Shown here one piece after another: positions 27,725-36,653 of a stretch of DNA of 64,000 bases; the stretch's first letter is position 1, and every line of letters starts with the position of its first letter. Source of the DNA: Candidatus Eiseniibacteriota bacterium (GTDB lineage Bacteria; Orphanbacterota; Orphanbacteria; Orphanbacterales; Orphanbacteraceae); NCBI GenBank assembly GCA_029262235.1, contig JAJCZU010000001.1, positions 29,916-93,915 on the forward strand, read 5' to 3'. Position numbers and translations under genes: made by a program. Below the pieces are notes generated by a model that made no database searches, was not told the origin of the DNA, and saw only the letters and a program-made list of their open reading frames with translations.

Positions 27725-29602
27725 TCAGTCGAGGTAGCCGAAGGCCTTCAGCTCCCGCACGGTGGCTTCGTCGAGTTCGACAGATTCGGTCCGGCGCCCG
27801 GCTTCGGCCGCGATATCGGCCTCGATTTCACGTCGCCAGAGGCTGATCAGGCGGGTCAGGGAATCGGTCGTTTCGGGGTAGTGGGCGAAAAGGTCCTCCT
27901 GCTCGAGCCGGTCGTTCCTGTATTCGAAAAGTTCCCAGCGCCCCTCGGCCACCTTTCCGACGAGGTGAAACCGGTCGTTCAGGGTGGCCACGGTCCCGAG
28001 AGAGTCGTTGATTTCGCTGAACGAGAACCGGCGGAAATTCCCGGCGCCGTCCCCCCGCATGAGTCCGGAAAGGGATTGTCCGCTCACCTTGCCCGGCGTT
28101 TCGACTCCGGTGACAGCGAGCAGCGTGGGAAGCACGTCGACGAGCCCCACCGCCCGGGCCACTCGTTCGCCTCCCCGCTCCCCCCCGGGAAGTCTGATGA
28201 TCAGCGGCACGTGCGTGACGGTCCGGTAGAGTTCGGCGTGGAGAACGGAGCCGTGTTCGAGAAATTCTTCGCCATGGTCCGAAGTGAGCACGACGATCGT
28301 GTTCTCCCCGAGCGGGCTTTCTTCCAGGTACCGCAGGAACGGCGCGATCGCGTCGTCGGTTTCCCGTATGCCCCCGGCATAGAGAGCGCGCAGGTATTCC
28401 GTGGCGGCTTCATCGATCGCGAGGTCGGGGTTTTCGCCCCGCCGTACCTGTCGCTGATATTTCACGAGCTCCATCGAGTTCGACGAGACCGGGCCGTCGT
28501 ACGGCTTCTCGACGAAGCGCTTCTTATAAGGAGCGGTGCGCGCGTACGGCGAGTGAATATCGTAGATGTGCACGAACAGAAAGAACGGTTTCCCCGCGTA
28601 GCGGTCGAGCCACGACTTTGCCTTTGCCACGATTCGTTTCGCGCCGTCGCCACGGCGGACATACCGGTCGTACCCCTGCTCGAGCCCGTAGGTTTTCGTC
28701 AGAAAGTGGGAGTCGACGATGCCGAGAGTGCGATACCCGGCTTCCCGAAAGATCTCGGCCGCGAAGATGCGCCACTTCGGCACTTTTTTCCCCTCGGCGC
28801 TCGCCATGTTGACGGACGGATACCGGGAAGTCAGCAGCGAGCCGTGGGAAAGAAGCGTGTTCGGCGCCTGGCTGTATGCGTTCTCGAAAAGCACGGAAGA
28901 GCGCGCGAATCGATCGATCGCCGGCGAGGTGTCGCGCGTCTCCCCGTAGCATCCGAGGTAGTCCGCGCGCAGCGTGTCGAGTGAAATGAGGATGACGTTC
29001 GGCCCCCCCGGCGCGCGCGCGAAGAGAACGGCGGTGCCCGCGTGGAGAAGCAGAACGAAGAGTGCGGCCGCGATGCCGGCCGGAAGCGCGATGCGCCGGC
29101 AGAGCCCGGGGAGCGGCGTTTTTCGAAGCGCGATGATGACGAGCCAGGCGCTGACCGCGACGGCGCCGCCGACGAGGAGCGCCTTCCCGACGATCGCGAC
29201 ATTGCCGAGCCAGACGTGTCCTTCGAGAAAGGCGCGCGGGATCGAGAGCCCGAGCACCGCTTCGCGTGCGCGCCACGACTCGCGATAGAAAATGCGGTTC
29301 TGTTCGTAGCCTGCGGGAAGTGCTCTCAATAGAAAGGCCAGAATGCCGAGCGCCGCGGGAATCGCTTGGGCGCGAAGGACGGGAATGCGGCCCGCGATCG
29401 CTGTGAGAACGAGGACCGCGGCAGTGAGCGCGCCGGCCCGCAGCAGCGCCGCCTCCACCGTGTCGATCAGAACGAGCGCCGCGTTACGCAGAAAGCCCTG
29501 GCTCCAGAACGATTGCGCGCGTACCTCGGCGACGCCGGCCACGAATCCCGCAGCGGCGGCGATCGCGAGAATCAGAATGATCGTGCGAAGAACTGGTTTC
29601 AC
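27725..29602 (-). CDS. Membrane-bound sulfatase/phosphatase of the alkaline phosphatase superfamily
   Basis: A 625-residue inner-membrane protein. The GTG start at 29602 follows CAGGA. Five or so hydrophobic segments occupy residues ~1-215. The periplasmic catalytic domain begins GPNVILISLDTLRADYLGCYG (metal-binding Asp), then NTLLSHGSLLTSRYP where the nucleophile should lie, HIYDIHSPY, and VVLTSDHGEEFLEHG (Asp-His metal ligands). There is no Cys-x-Pro-x-Arg sequence, so a formylglycine sulfatase is unlikely; a Ser/Thr-type transferase or phosphohydrolase is more consistent. It starts 28 bases after the choice-of-anchor gene and is probably co-transcribed. Confidence 0.82.
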   Translation of the reverse strand: MKPVLRTIILILAIAAAAGFVAGVAEVRAQSFWSQGFLRNAALVLIDTVEAALLRAGALTAAVLVLTAIAGRIPVLRAQAIPAALGILAFLLRALPAGYEQNRIFYRESWRAREAVLGLSIPRAFLEGHVWLGNVAIVGKALLVGGAVAVSAWLVIIALRKTPLPGLCRRIALPAGIAAALFVLLLHAGTAVLFARAPGGPNVILISLDTLRADYLGCYGETRDTSPAIDRFARSSVLFENAYSQAPNTLLSHGSLLTSRYPSVNMASAEGKKVPKWRIFAAEIFREAGYRTLGIVDSHFLTKTYGLEQGYDRYVRRGDGAKRIVAKAKSWLDRYAGKPFFLFVHIYDIHSPYARTAPYKKRFVEKPYDGPVSSNSMELVKYQRQVRRGENPDLAIDEAATEYLRALYAGGIRETDDAIAPFLRYLEESPLGENTIVVLTSDHGEEFLEHGSVLHAELYRTVTHVPLIIRLPGGERGGERVARAVGLVDVLPTLLAVTGVETPGKVSGQSLSGLMRGDGAGNFRRFSFSEINDSLGTVATLNDRFHLVGKVAEGRWELFEYRNDRLEQEDLFAHYPETTDSLTRLISLWRREIEADIAAEAGRRTESVELDEATVRELKAFGYLD

Positions 29603-29630
29603 GCTGGTTCCTGCGCTGGTTTTCGCGCCA

Positions 29631-31520
29631 TCAGCGCACGAGGAGCATCGATTTTGTTTCGACGAAGTCCTGCCCGCGCAGGCGGTAGAAGTACTTGCCT
29701 GACGCCGCCGGGCGTCCGCGATCGTCGGTTCCGTTCCACGCCACACTCTGCACCCCTGACGTCCCCGCGCTTCCGCTCAGAAGCGTGCGAACGAGCCGGC
29801 CCCGCAGATCGTAAACGGCGAGTTCGACCGGATCGCCGCGTTCGGCAAAGAATACGATCGTGGTGGCGGGGTTGAACGGGTTCGGCGCGTTCCCCGCGAG
29901 GCGTGCGGATGCACGCGGTACGAAGAGCGGGACGTCGACGGCCTCGAGCAGGTCGAACCGGATGACGTGGAGTCCGAGATCGATGTCGCTCGCGATCACG
30001 AGGCCCGACGGGAGGAACGGATAGACGCCCCAGTTTCCGGCGTAGAGCGCGGGCGGCCCGCCGAGAAACGTATCGTAGTACCCGATCTCCACGGGCGCGG
30101 CCGGATCGTGCACGTCAACGACGCGCACGCCTTCGGTGTAGTACGAGATGTACGCGATCTCGTCTCGCACGAACACGTTGTGAATGCTCGTGGCGCCTCC
30201 GCTCTGATACTGGCCGACCTGCACGATGTTCTGCTTGTCGCCGATATCCCAGATTCGAAGCCTGCCCCCGGCCGTTTCGTCGACGCCGGCGTAATAGCGC
30301 TTGTCCCCGAGGAGCCAGCCCGCGTGCGGATTCGCCCCCGCGTAGGTCCAGCTCGCGACTTCGATCAGCGTCGAGTCATCGGGATTCGCGATGATGTGCA
30401 TCTGGTTGTCGCTGATCCCGCCCGCGTAGATCGTGTCGTCGAATACGTAAAGATCGTGAATGTAGTAGTTGAAAGAAGCGTTCCAGATCGCCGTCTGCAC
30501 CGGGTTCACCGGATCGCTCAGGCTGAATACGTGCGTGCCGACCGATGAGCCGCACGCGTAGCCGAGCGCGCGCGTCGTGTCGATGAAGATGTTGTGCGCC
30601 GTCGTGAACTCCGTGTCCCACGTGTTCACGAGTACCGGGTTCTGCGGATCCGTAAGGGCAACGATCTGCAGCCCCGTGCCGGTGCCGCCGCCCTCTGTTA
30701 CGATGTATGCATGTTCCGCGTAGGTCTTGATGTCGCGCCAGTTCGAATTCGGACCCGGAATGTAGCCGACCTGCTGCGGATTCGCGGGATCGGCCAGGTC
30801 ATAGAAGACCGTGCCGTCCTGATGGCCCAGGATCGCGTATTCGTTCCCTGCAGAGTCGACGTATCCCCAGATGTCGCTGTACCGCCCGCCGTATTCATCC
30901 TTCTGCCCGAGGAGCGTCATGTTGAGGCGCGGCCCCTGCATCACGCCGGTATCCGAACAGCCGGCGCTGATTCCGCAGGGAGTGTATGAGTAGACCTCAT
31001 ACGTGTAAGCCCCCGGCGGGGGATCGACGTCCGTGCAGCTCGTGCTGTTCGGCGGCAGGTCGCAGACCGTCAGGCCGCCTCGATACACGAGGAACCCGGC
31101 TTCGCCTTCACCGGTATCGTCCCAGGTGACAACGACGTTTTTCGAGCCCGTGTCCGTTGCCGCGCAGTTTGCGGGCGGGGGCGGAGTGAACGTCCAGACG
31201 TTCGCCACCAGGCTGCACACCGCGGACTGGCCCGCTCCGTTGAACGCGGCGACGGCGCATTCGTACGACCCTTCGGCGAGCCCCGTTACGAGACACATCT
31301 GCGCATTCGGGCCGGTCTCGCAGTAGAGGCTGTCGTCCAGCCAGACGCGGTAGCCGTCTTCGTTCGAGGCGTTGTCGGTCCAGGTGATCGAAAGCGATGG
31401 CACGCAGCCGGCGGCGTCACACCCGCCGGGAGCGTCGGGAATCTGCGCGGAAACAGGGGACGCGGGCAGGAGCGCTGCCACGGTACAAAGGAGAATGGCG
31501 AAGCGAACCGCGTTATACAT
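29631..31520 (-). CDS. Choice-of-anchor B family protein with FlgD-like tail
   Basis: A 629-residue secreted protein. ATG 31520 gives a signal peptide ending PVSAQ. Two fibronectin type III-like modules follow (~30-215, each with Cys residues). The main domain carries LVIVD-like beta-propeller repeats: RYSDIWGYVDSAGNEYAILG, GTVFYDLADPANPQQVGYIP, SNWRDIKTYAEHAYIVTEGG, the pattern of choice-of-anchor B proteins. The C-terminus is the FlgD-like tail (LAVYDLRGRLVRTL, VAWNGTDDRG, GKYFYRLRG). Its start overlaps the end of the amidotransferase gene by eight bases. The role is unknown; such proteins are thought to act outside the cell. Confidence 0.88.
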   Translation of the reverse strand: MYNAVRFAILLCTVAALLPASPVSAQIPDAPGGCDAAGCVPSLSITWTDNASNEDGYRVWLDDSLYCETGPNAQMCLVTGLAEGSYECAVAAFNGAGQSAVCSLVANVWTFTPPPPANCAATDTGSKNVVVTWDDTGEGEAGFLVYRGGLTVCDLPPNSTSCTDVDPPPGAYTYEVYSYTPCGISAGCSDTGVMQGPRLNMTLLGQKDEYGGRYSDIWGYVDSAGNEYAILGHQDGTVFYDLADPANPQQVGYIPGPNSNWRDIKTYAEHAYIVTEGGGTGTGLQIVALTDPQNPVLVNTWDTEFTTAHNIFIDTTRALGYACGSSVGTHVFSLSDPVNPVQTAIWNASFNYYIHDLYVFDDTIYAGGISDNQMHIIANPDDSTLIEVASWTYAGANPHAGWLLGDKRYYAGVDETAGGRLRIWDIGDKQNIVQVGQYQSGGATSIHNVFVRDEIAYISYYTEGVRVVDVHDPAAPVEIGYYDTFLGGPPALYAGNWGVYPFLPSGLVIASDIDLGLHVIRFDLLEAVDVPLFVPRASARLAGNAPNPFNPATTIVFFAERGDPVELAVYDLRGRLVRTLLSGSAGTSGVQSVAWNGTDDRGRPAASGKYFYRLRGQDFVETKSMLLVR

Positions 31521-32247
31521 TCGCTCGCCTTTCTGCCGCGTGTTCCACGAAACGGGAGAGAAGTGTGAGGCATTCCGGGGTCGGTCGGAACGCGGCGATA
31601 ATCGCGTCGACATCGGCGCTCGATTCCGTGTAGTTCTCGTCGTAAATCCGAAGCCGGTGGCCGAGTTCGTCGTGCGTGAGTTCGGGATGAAACTGCGTGG
31701 CATAGATCGGGGCGTTCCCGACGCGTATGGCGTGGCACGGCGCCGACTCGCTCCCGGCGAGAACGACGATCGACGGATCGCGCGGCATCGCGAGCACCCA
31801 GTCGTGATGCCCCATCTGCGCGGCGAACGTGGGGGGAAGATGGCCGAATACGGGATCGGCGGCGCCTTCCCCGGTAAGCTCCATCGAGTATGTGCCGAGT
31901 TCGAGCTTGTCTTCGAATCGACCGATCGTACCGCCGAGCCCTTCGATCAGAATGTGGAGGCCGAAGCACGCGCCGAACGTCGGCTTTCCCCACCTGACGA
32001 GCTGAGGCACGAGCTCGATAAATCGCTCGATTCCCGGATGGCGTCTGCCCGACAGCGCATAGTCGCCCGAGCCCCCCATGAAGAAGCCGTCGTACTCCAT
32101 GATCCGCGCCGCGTCGGGCGGGTCGTCGAGCACGTTCCAGAACGTGAGCGATTCAGGCGGCACGCCCGCATGCCTGAGAAAACACGCCTGCTCATGTTCG
32201 AGCATGACGTCACCCGGGTCGCGAAATTGAAACAATATCCAGCGCAT
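31513..32247 (-). CDS. Class I glutamine amidotransferase (GMP synthase-type domain)
   Basis: A 244-residue stand-alone GATase1 domain. The nucleophile Cys is in FGACFGLHIL, and the His-Glu pair is in YATQFHPELTHDE. It resembles the GMP-synthase glutaminase-like proteins that act on small molecules such as gamma-glutamyl compounds, but no synthase partner is adjacent and the substrate is unknown. ATG 32247 lies six bases after a perfect TATAAT with no Shine-Dalgarno sequence, so a leaderless message is expected. It overlaps the next gene by eight bases and probably heads the amidotransferase, choice-of-anchor and sulfatase operon. Confidence 0.85.
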   Translation of the reverse strand: MRWILFQFRDPGDVMLEHEQACFLRHAGVPPESLTFWNVLDDPPDAARIMEYDGFFMGGSGDYALSGRRHPGIERFIELVPQLVRWGKPTFGACFGLHILIEGLGGTIGRFEDKLELGTYSMELTGEGAADPVFGHLPPTFAAQMGHHDWVLAMPRDPSIVVLAGSESAPCHAIRVGNAPIYATQFHPELTHDELGHRLRIYDENYTESSADVDAIIAAFRPTPECLTLLSRFVEHAAERRANV

Positions 32248-32253
32248 CCCATC

Positions 32254-32259
32254 ATTATA
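32254..32259 (-). promoter_or_regulatory. -10 hexamer of a leaderless promoter (amidotransferase operon)
   Basis: Consensus TATAAT on the minus strand ends six bases before the ATG at 32247. Confidence 0.6.
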
Positions 32260-32313
32260 CCCGAATCGCGCCAACGCCGCTTGGCCGGGGTATGGCTCAT
32301 GGATCGCCTCTGT

Positions 32314-32319
32314 TAGAAT
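32314..32319 (+). promoter_or_regulatory. Extended -10 of a leaderless promoter (trmB)
   Basis: TAGAAT preceded by TGT (an extended -10) ends six bases before ATG 32326. It is divergent from the amidotransferase promoter 55 bases away. Confidence 0.55.
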
Positions 32320-32325
32320 CGTGCC

Positions 32326-33270
32326 ATGAGAAAGAGTTATCCCACGCTCGATTCGTTCGTGCACTGGCGCGAATCCGCGCGCCCGATCGTGTGGGCGGAC
32401 CAGTTCGGTCGCACCGCTCCGCTCGAAGTGGAGATCGGTTACGGCAACGGGGAGTATCTGATCCGGCGGGCATCCGAGAACCCGGGCACGAATTTCGTAG
32501 GCATCGAGCTCTACTGGGAATCGATCAAGCGGGCGATGCGGCGTATCAAACGGGAGGGAGTCGAGAACGTGCGACTGCTGCTCGGGGACGCGAACGAACT
32601 CCTGCCGCGCGTTTTCGAACCCGAAACGCTCGACCATGCCTACTCGCTCTTTCCGTGCCCCTGGCCGAAGGGGCGGCACGAGCACCATCGCCTTTTCACG
32701 ACCGCGTGCCTTCAGGTCATCAACAGCCGGCTGAAGCCGCATGGCAGGATGCGGATCGTGACGGACCACGCGGATTTTCGTGACTGGGTTCTTTCGCAGA
32801 CGAGTGACACCGGTTTCGATGTCGCGTGCACCGAAACGCCGTCCGGCTTCGAGACGAAGTACGAACGAAAGTGGATTCAGGGCGGGCAGCAGATCTTCTA
32901 CGAAATCAACATGACAAGGGTGACCGGGATCGACCGCCCGTTGACCGAGGACTATCCGATGAAAATGTATCGACTGGACGACTTCAACGCCGCCGCGTTC
33001 GCGCCGGAAGGGTGTACGGGGCCCGTTGTCGTTGAGTTCAAGGAGTGGATGTTCGATCCCGAGCGCGAGAAGGTGATGATACGCGCGTTCGTCGGTGAAA
33101 CGGACATGCAGCAGAACGTGTGGATCGAAATCGCGAAGAGGGAAGGCGTGTGGGTTCTGCGGCCGGCGATCGGCGGCGGCGCGATCCCGACCCGCGGGCT
33201 TCAGGTCGCGCTCGACCTCGTGCGGGATGCGGCGCTACGGAAGCGGCCGCGCGAGGTTCAGGCTGAATAG
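32326..33270 (+). CDS. trmB: tRNA (guanine-N7)-methyltransferase with C-terminal extension
   Basis: A 314-residue homologue of TrmB, which makes m7G46 in tRNA using S-adenosylmethionine. The SAM-binding motif is VEIGYGNGEYLIRRA (residues ~32-46), then FVGIELYWESIKRAMRRI, a nucleobase-contact segment, and FPCPWPKGRHEHHRL. In canonical TrmB this last motif is PDPWPK-x-RH; here the Asp is replaced by Cys (codon TGC at 32653-32655), although an Asp in this region is reported as important for activity. Residues ~205-314 form an extra domain (ITGIDRPL onward) absent from E. coli TrmB but like extensions seen in some thermophile versions. Its 3' end overlaps the methyltransferase on the other strand by 36 bases. 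Confidence 0.88.
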   Translation: MRKSYPTLDSFVHWRESARPIVWADQFGRTAPLEVEIGYGNGEYLIRRASENPGTNFVGIELYWESIKRAMRRIKREGVENVRLLLGDANELLPRVFEPETLDHAYSLFPCPWPKGRHEHHRLFTTACLQVINSRLKPHGRMRIVTDHADFRDWVLSQTSDTGFDVACTETPSGFETKYERKWIQGGQQIFYEINMTRVTGIDRPLTEDYPMKMYRLDDFNAAAFAPEGCTGPVVVEFKEWMFDPEREKVMIRAFVGETDMQQNVWIEIAKREGVWVLRPAIGGGAIPTRGLQVALDLVRDAALRKRPREVQAE

Positions 33271-34230
33271 CCCGTTCGAGTCGAACCATCGCTCCGCGAG
33301 TTCGAAACGCGCCTCGCGCAACAGCTCATCGATCTCGTCGATCGAGTACTTGTGCGAGTTCTCCGTATGAATCCGCTCACCGGCTCCGAATGAAAACGTG
33401 CTCCCGGTTTCGTCGATCGTGACTTCCTGGGCCTCTTCACTCACGAGAAACATCTGAATGCTGCCGGTTTCGGGATTGAACTTCGCTTCGTGCCGGAACT
33501 TCGCGCGGTTGAAGTGGCCGCCGAGCTCCGCATTGATCCTGTCGAGCAGATTGAGATTGAAGTCGGCGGTCACGCCGGCAGCATCGTTGTAAGCGCTCTC
33601 GAGAATCGCGACGTCTTTGCGCAGGTCGATCCCGACCAGCAGGCCGTCACGCTCGCTCAGAGACTCGCGCACTTTTCGCAGGAACGCGACCGCGCGGGGC
33701 CGCGTGAGATTGCCGATCGTCGAGCCGAGCCAGAGTACGAGCTTGGCGCCGGACTCGGCTGCCTCGATCCGGCGGAGGCCGTCTTCGAAATGGCCGGCAA
33801 TCGCGTGCACGGTAAGCCGCCGATGGCGCTCGAGCAGCTGCAGCGAGCTCTCGCGCAGAATCTCCTCGGAGATATCGATCGGTTCGTAGCGAAGCGATCC
33901 GTGCTCCGCGATCCACACCGATATCAGCAGGTCCGTCTTCACCGAACTGCCGCTGCCGAGTTCCACGAGAACCGTGTCCCGCGGGAACCGCCGCGCGATT
34001 TCGCCGGAGCGCCGGGCGAGAATCTCACGCTCCGAGCGCGTGAGGTAGTACTCGGGAAGTTCGCAGATCTGCTCGAACAGCAGCGAACCGGTTTCGTCGT
34101 AGAAGAAGCGGCAGTCGAGCCGTTTCGGGTCGCGCGCAAGACCGGCTTCGACAGCTTCGGCGAAGGATTCGCTCTGCAGTTGTTCGCCTTCGATCAGGCG
34201 GAATCGATTGTCGGCGGTAGCCGGATTCAC
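33235..34230 (-). CDS. EgtD-like histidine N-alpha-methyltransferase family protein
   Basis: A 331-residue SAM-dependent methyltransferase of the EgtD family, whose founding member trimethylates histidine to hercynine for ergothioneine. It shows RFFYDETGSLLFEQI and LPEYYLTRSEREIL at the N-terminus, SAM motif LVELGSGSSVKTDLL, LWLGSTIGNL, and the substrate-side IQMFLVSEE and RIHTENSHKYS, where the Met and Glu correspond to histidine-binding residues of EgtD. No EgtB (sulfoxide synthase) is in the window, so hercynine itself or another methylated amino acid may be the product. The GTG start at 34230 follows GAGG. Confidence 0.85.
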   Translation of the reverse strand: MNPATADNRFRLIEGEQLQSESFAEAVEAGLARDPKRLDCRFFYDETGSLLFEQICELPEYYLTRSEREILARRSGEIARRFPRDTVLVELGSGSSVKTDLLISVWIAEHGSLRYEPIDISEEILRESSLQLLERHRRLTVHAIAGHFEDGLRRIEAAESGAKLVLWLGSTIGNLTRPRAVAFLRKVRESLSERDGLLVGIDLRKDVAILESAYNDAAGVTADFNLNLLDRINAELGGHFNRAKFRHEAKFNPETGSIQMFLVSEEAQEVTIDETGSTFSFGAGERIHTENSHKYSIDEIDELLREARFELAERWFDSNGLFSLNLARPLP

Positions 34231-34296
34231 AGAAACCTCACTTGAGACGATACTGATTTCGCGGCGATCGCATGGCGATCGACTGAAAGCCTATCA

Positions 34297-35064
34297 TTAT
34301 TTGTCATTGAGTGCCCAGTCGTAGTCAAGTTTCTTCAGCTTGAGATCGCCCCGATGCCCGGCAATGAAGGTCTGCGCAGCTTTCGGCGCATAGCGCAGCA
34401 GAAAATCGACGCGGTCGCGCCCGTCCCGCTCGAAATCCTCCCGGAACCAGAACAGGATTTCGGATACATGCAGGGTCGCGTTTTCGCCGCTCAGGAAGCC
34501 GCTTTCCATGCCGTACCGCAAGCCCTTCTCCTCGTTCGCGAAAAAGGCGCGCGTGACGCGGTCGAGCTGTTCGTCGAGCGCTTCGGCGCGATATGCCTCC
34601 GCGATCAGATCCGGGCACGAAAACGAGGCGCAGTTGATCGCAAAATGAATGCGCGGGTCGCCCAGCGGCCGCAGGAACTCGTGTTCAATCGCGTCGAGCG
34701 ACTGCTTCTCTCCACCCACGACCCAGCCTTCCCAGTTCCAGCGATCGCCGCGCGGGATGTCCTTGATGCTCTCGATGCCGGGGTAGTGGTTCAGGATGAG
34801 CTTGATCGTGAACGCGTTGTAGGCGTTGATCCAGAACGCTTTCTTTTCGTTCGCCGTCATCTTCGCCACGTCGGCTTTCGCGATGGTCGCGAGATAGGCG
34901 TCCAGTCGCGCTTCGTCCTTCCGGAGTCCGGCGTAATCGACCTCGCCGTTCGCGACATGCTTTGCGAGCAACTCGCCGAACGAGTCGTGAAGTTCCGCAG
35001 CGGCGGGCGACGAGAGAGTGAGCAGCGCGAAAGCCGCAGCGAGAATCCATGTCCTGTCGATCAT
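34297..35064 (-). CDS. DUF547 protein, exported
   Basis: A 255-residue protein with a DUF547 domain of unknown function. ATG 35064 follows AAGGA and gives a signal peptide ending SPAAA. Core features are GEVDYAGLRKDEARLDAYL, KKAFWINAYNAFTIKLIL, HFAINCASFSCPDL with two Cys residues, and FWFREDFERDGRDRVDFLLRY near the C-terminus. The conserved NCAS/SCP cysteines suggest a thiol or metal role, though this is inference. It is 71 bases downstream of the MerA-like gene on the same strand, so it may be the last gene of the redox operon. Confidence 0.88.
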   Translation of the reverse strand: MIDRTWILAAAFALLTLSSPAAAELHDSFGELLAKHVANGEVDYAGLRKDEARLDAYLATIAKADVAKMTANEKKAFWINAYNAFTIKLILNHYPGIESIKDIPRGDRWNWEGWVVGGEKQSLDAIEHEFLRPLGDPRIHFAINCASFSCPDLIAEAYRAEALDEQLDRVTRAFFANEEKGLRYGMESGFLSGENATLHVSEILFWFREDFERDGRDRVDFLLRYAPKAAQTFIAGHRGDLKLKKLDYDWALNDK

Positions 35065-35135
35065 GTATGACGTTCCTTGTTCAAAGTCTCGCAATGCAAA
35101 GCCTGCAAACGAATGCCGTTCGAAGAGCAAGCGGT

Positions 35136-36653
35136 CTAGCGCGTGAATGAAAACCATTTCTCGAACAGCGACTTGACTAAGGGCGTGAGTCGCGTTCGAT
35201 TGTAGGCATCGCCGAGCCGCTTGATCGCTTCGGCCTGCGTGGGGTAGGGATGAATCGCCTTGGCGATCGTGCCGAGTCCCGCGCCGGCAGCCATCGCCAC
35301 CGTGATCTCGCTGATGAGATCGCCCGCGTGTTTCGCGACGATTGTAGCGCCCACGATTTTGTCGGTCCCCTTCCGCACGTGAATCTTCACGAGTCCGTTC
35401 TCTTCGTCGAGAATCGCGCGGTCCACATGCGAAAGCTCCTCCGTGTACGTGTCGATCTCGATGCCCTGCTCTTCCGCGTCAGCGGGATAAAGGCCGACGT
35501 GCGCAATCTCGGGATCGGTGTAAGTCGCCCACGGCACGGTGAGCGCGCTCGCCTTGCCGCGCCCGAGAAAGAGCGCGTTGCCGATCACGATGCGCGCGAG
35601 CGCGTCCGCCGTGTGGGTGAACTGATACTTCGAGCAGATGTCGCCGGCAGCGAAGATGTTCGGATTCGACGTGCGCAGACGATCATCGACCGTGACGCCG
35701 TGTTTCGTGTAAACGACGCCGGCCTCTTCGAGCCCGAGCCCTTCGACGTTCGGCTTGCGCCCGGCGGCAACCAGGACGCGGTCGGCCTCGACTGCGGCGT
35801 GACTTCCGTCCGCCCTCTCGATCCTGGCTTTGACGCGTGCGCCCTGCCTTTCAAGACCCGCGATCGTGACGCCGAGTTCCAAACGAATGCCGTCGGCCTC
35901 GAGTGCGGCCCGCACGATGTCCGCGGCGTCTTCGTCTTCTTTGATCAGAATGCGCGGCGCAAGTTCGAGAATCGTCACATTCGATCCGAATCGCCGGAAC
36001 GACTGCGCCATCTCGCACCCGATCGGGCCGGCGCCGATCACGATGAGATCCGCAGGAAGCTCGGTGAGTTCGAACAGCGTTTCGTTCGTGAGGTAGTCGA
36101 TGTCGTCGAGGCCCGGGATCGGCGGTGCCGATGCGCGTCCGCCGGTCGCGATGCACGCTTTGCTGAACGTGAGCACCTGGCCGTCGACTTCGACCTGGTT
36201 CCGGCCGACGAACTTTGCCTGCCCGAGATAAATGTCGACACCGAGGTCGCGAAAGCGGGGCGCGGAGTCGTGCGGCGCGATCTGGGCACGCAGCCGCCGC
36301 ATGCGTTCCATCACGGCGGGGAAATCGACGCGCGGTTCGCCGCCGGTGCGGATCCCGAGCGTGTGGGCGTCGCGCACTTCTGCATACGCCTTGGCCACGC
36401 GCAGCAACGCCTTCGATGGAACGCACCCGACGTTCAGGCAGTCGCCGCCCAGCATGTTCTTCTCGATGAGCGCGGCCTTCGCGCCGAGTCCTGCCGCGCC
36501 GGCGGCGGCCACGAGTCCTGCCGTGCCACCCCCGATCGCGATGATGTTGTACTTGCCGTCGGGCTTCGGATTCGTCCAGTCGGGCGGATGGACGTTCGCG
36601 ATCAGCTTTTGATTGTGTTCGTCATTCGGAAGCATTTCGATTTTGCCGCTCAT
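35136..36653 (-). CDS. MerA-like FAD/NAD(P)-disulfide oxidoreductase
   Basis: A 505-residue flavoprotein of the dihydrolipoamide dehydrogenase/mercuric reductase fold. FAD-binding IIAIGGGTAGLVAAAG is near residue 38, the redox disulfide is in GGDCLNVGCVPSKAL (residues ~70), NAD(P)-binding is LIVIGAGPIGCEMAQSF, and the second FAD segment is NPNIFAAGDI. It lacks the N-terminal heavy-metal domain and the C-terminal Cys pair of true MerA, so Hg(II) reduction is doubtful. The N-terminal HPPDWTNP extension marks a distinct subfamily often found beside TVP38. It overlaps the TVP38 gene by four bases (ATGA) and is translationally coupled. Confidence 0.93.
   Translation of the reverse strand: MSGKIEMLPNDEHNQKLIANVHPPDWTNPKPDGKYNIIAIGGGTAGLVAAAGAAGLGAKAALIEKNMLGGDCLNVGCVPSKALLRVAKAYAEVRDAHTLGIRTGGEPRVDFPAVMERMRRLRAQIAPHDSAPRFRDLGVDIYLGQAKFVGRNQVEVDGQVLTFSKACIATGGRASAPPIPGLDDIDYLTNETLFELTELPADLIVIGAGPIGCEMAQSFRRFGSNVTILELAPRILIKEDEDAADIVRAALEADGIRLELGVTIAGLERQGARVKARIERADGSHAAVEADRVLVAAGRKPNVEGLGLEEAGVVYTKHGVTVDDRLRTSNPNIFAAGDICSKYQFTHTADALARIVIGNALFLGRGKASALTVPWATYTDPEIAHVGLYPADAEEQGIEIDTYTEELSHVDRAILDEENGLVKIHVRKGTDKIVGATIVAKHAGDLISEITVAMAAGAGLGTIAKAIHPYPTQAEAIKRLGDAYNRTRLTPLVKSLFEKWFSFTR

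Noticed and set aside
31513..34230. Ergothioneine cluster (amidotransferase plus EgtD-like)
   Set aside because: The amidotransferase is class I, not the class II EgtC type; the genes are on separate transcripts with trmB between, and EgtB is absent.
35136..36653. Mercury-resistance locus
   Set aside because: The MerA-like protein lacks the N-terminal metal domain and C-terminal Cys pair, and there is no MerR, MerT or MerP nearby.
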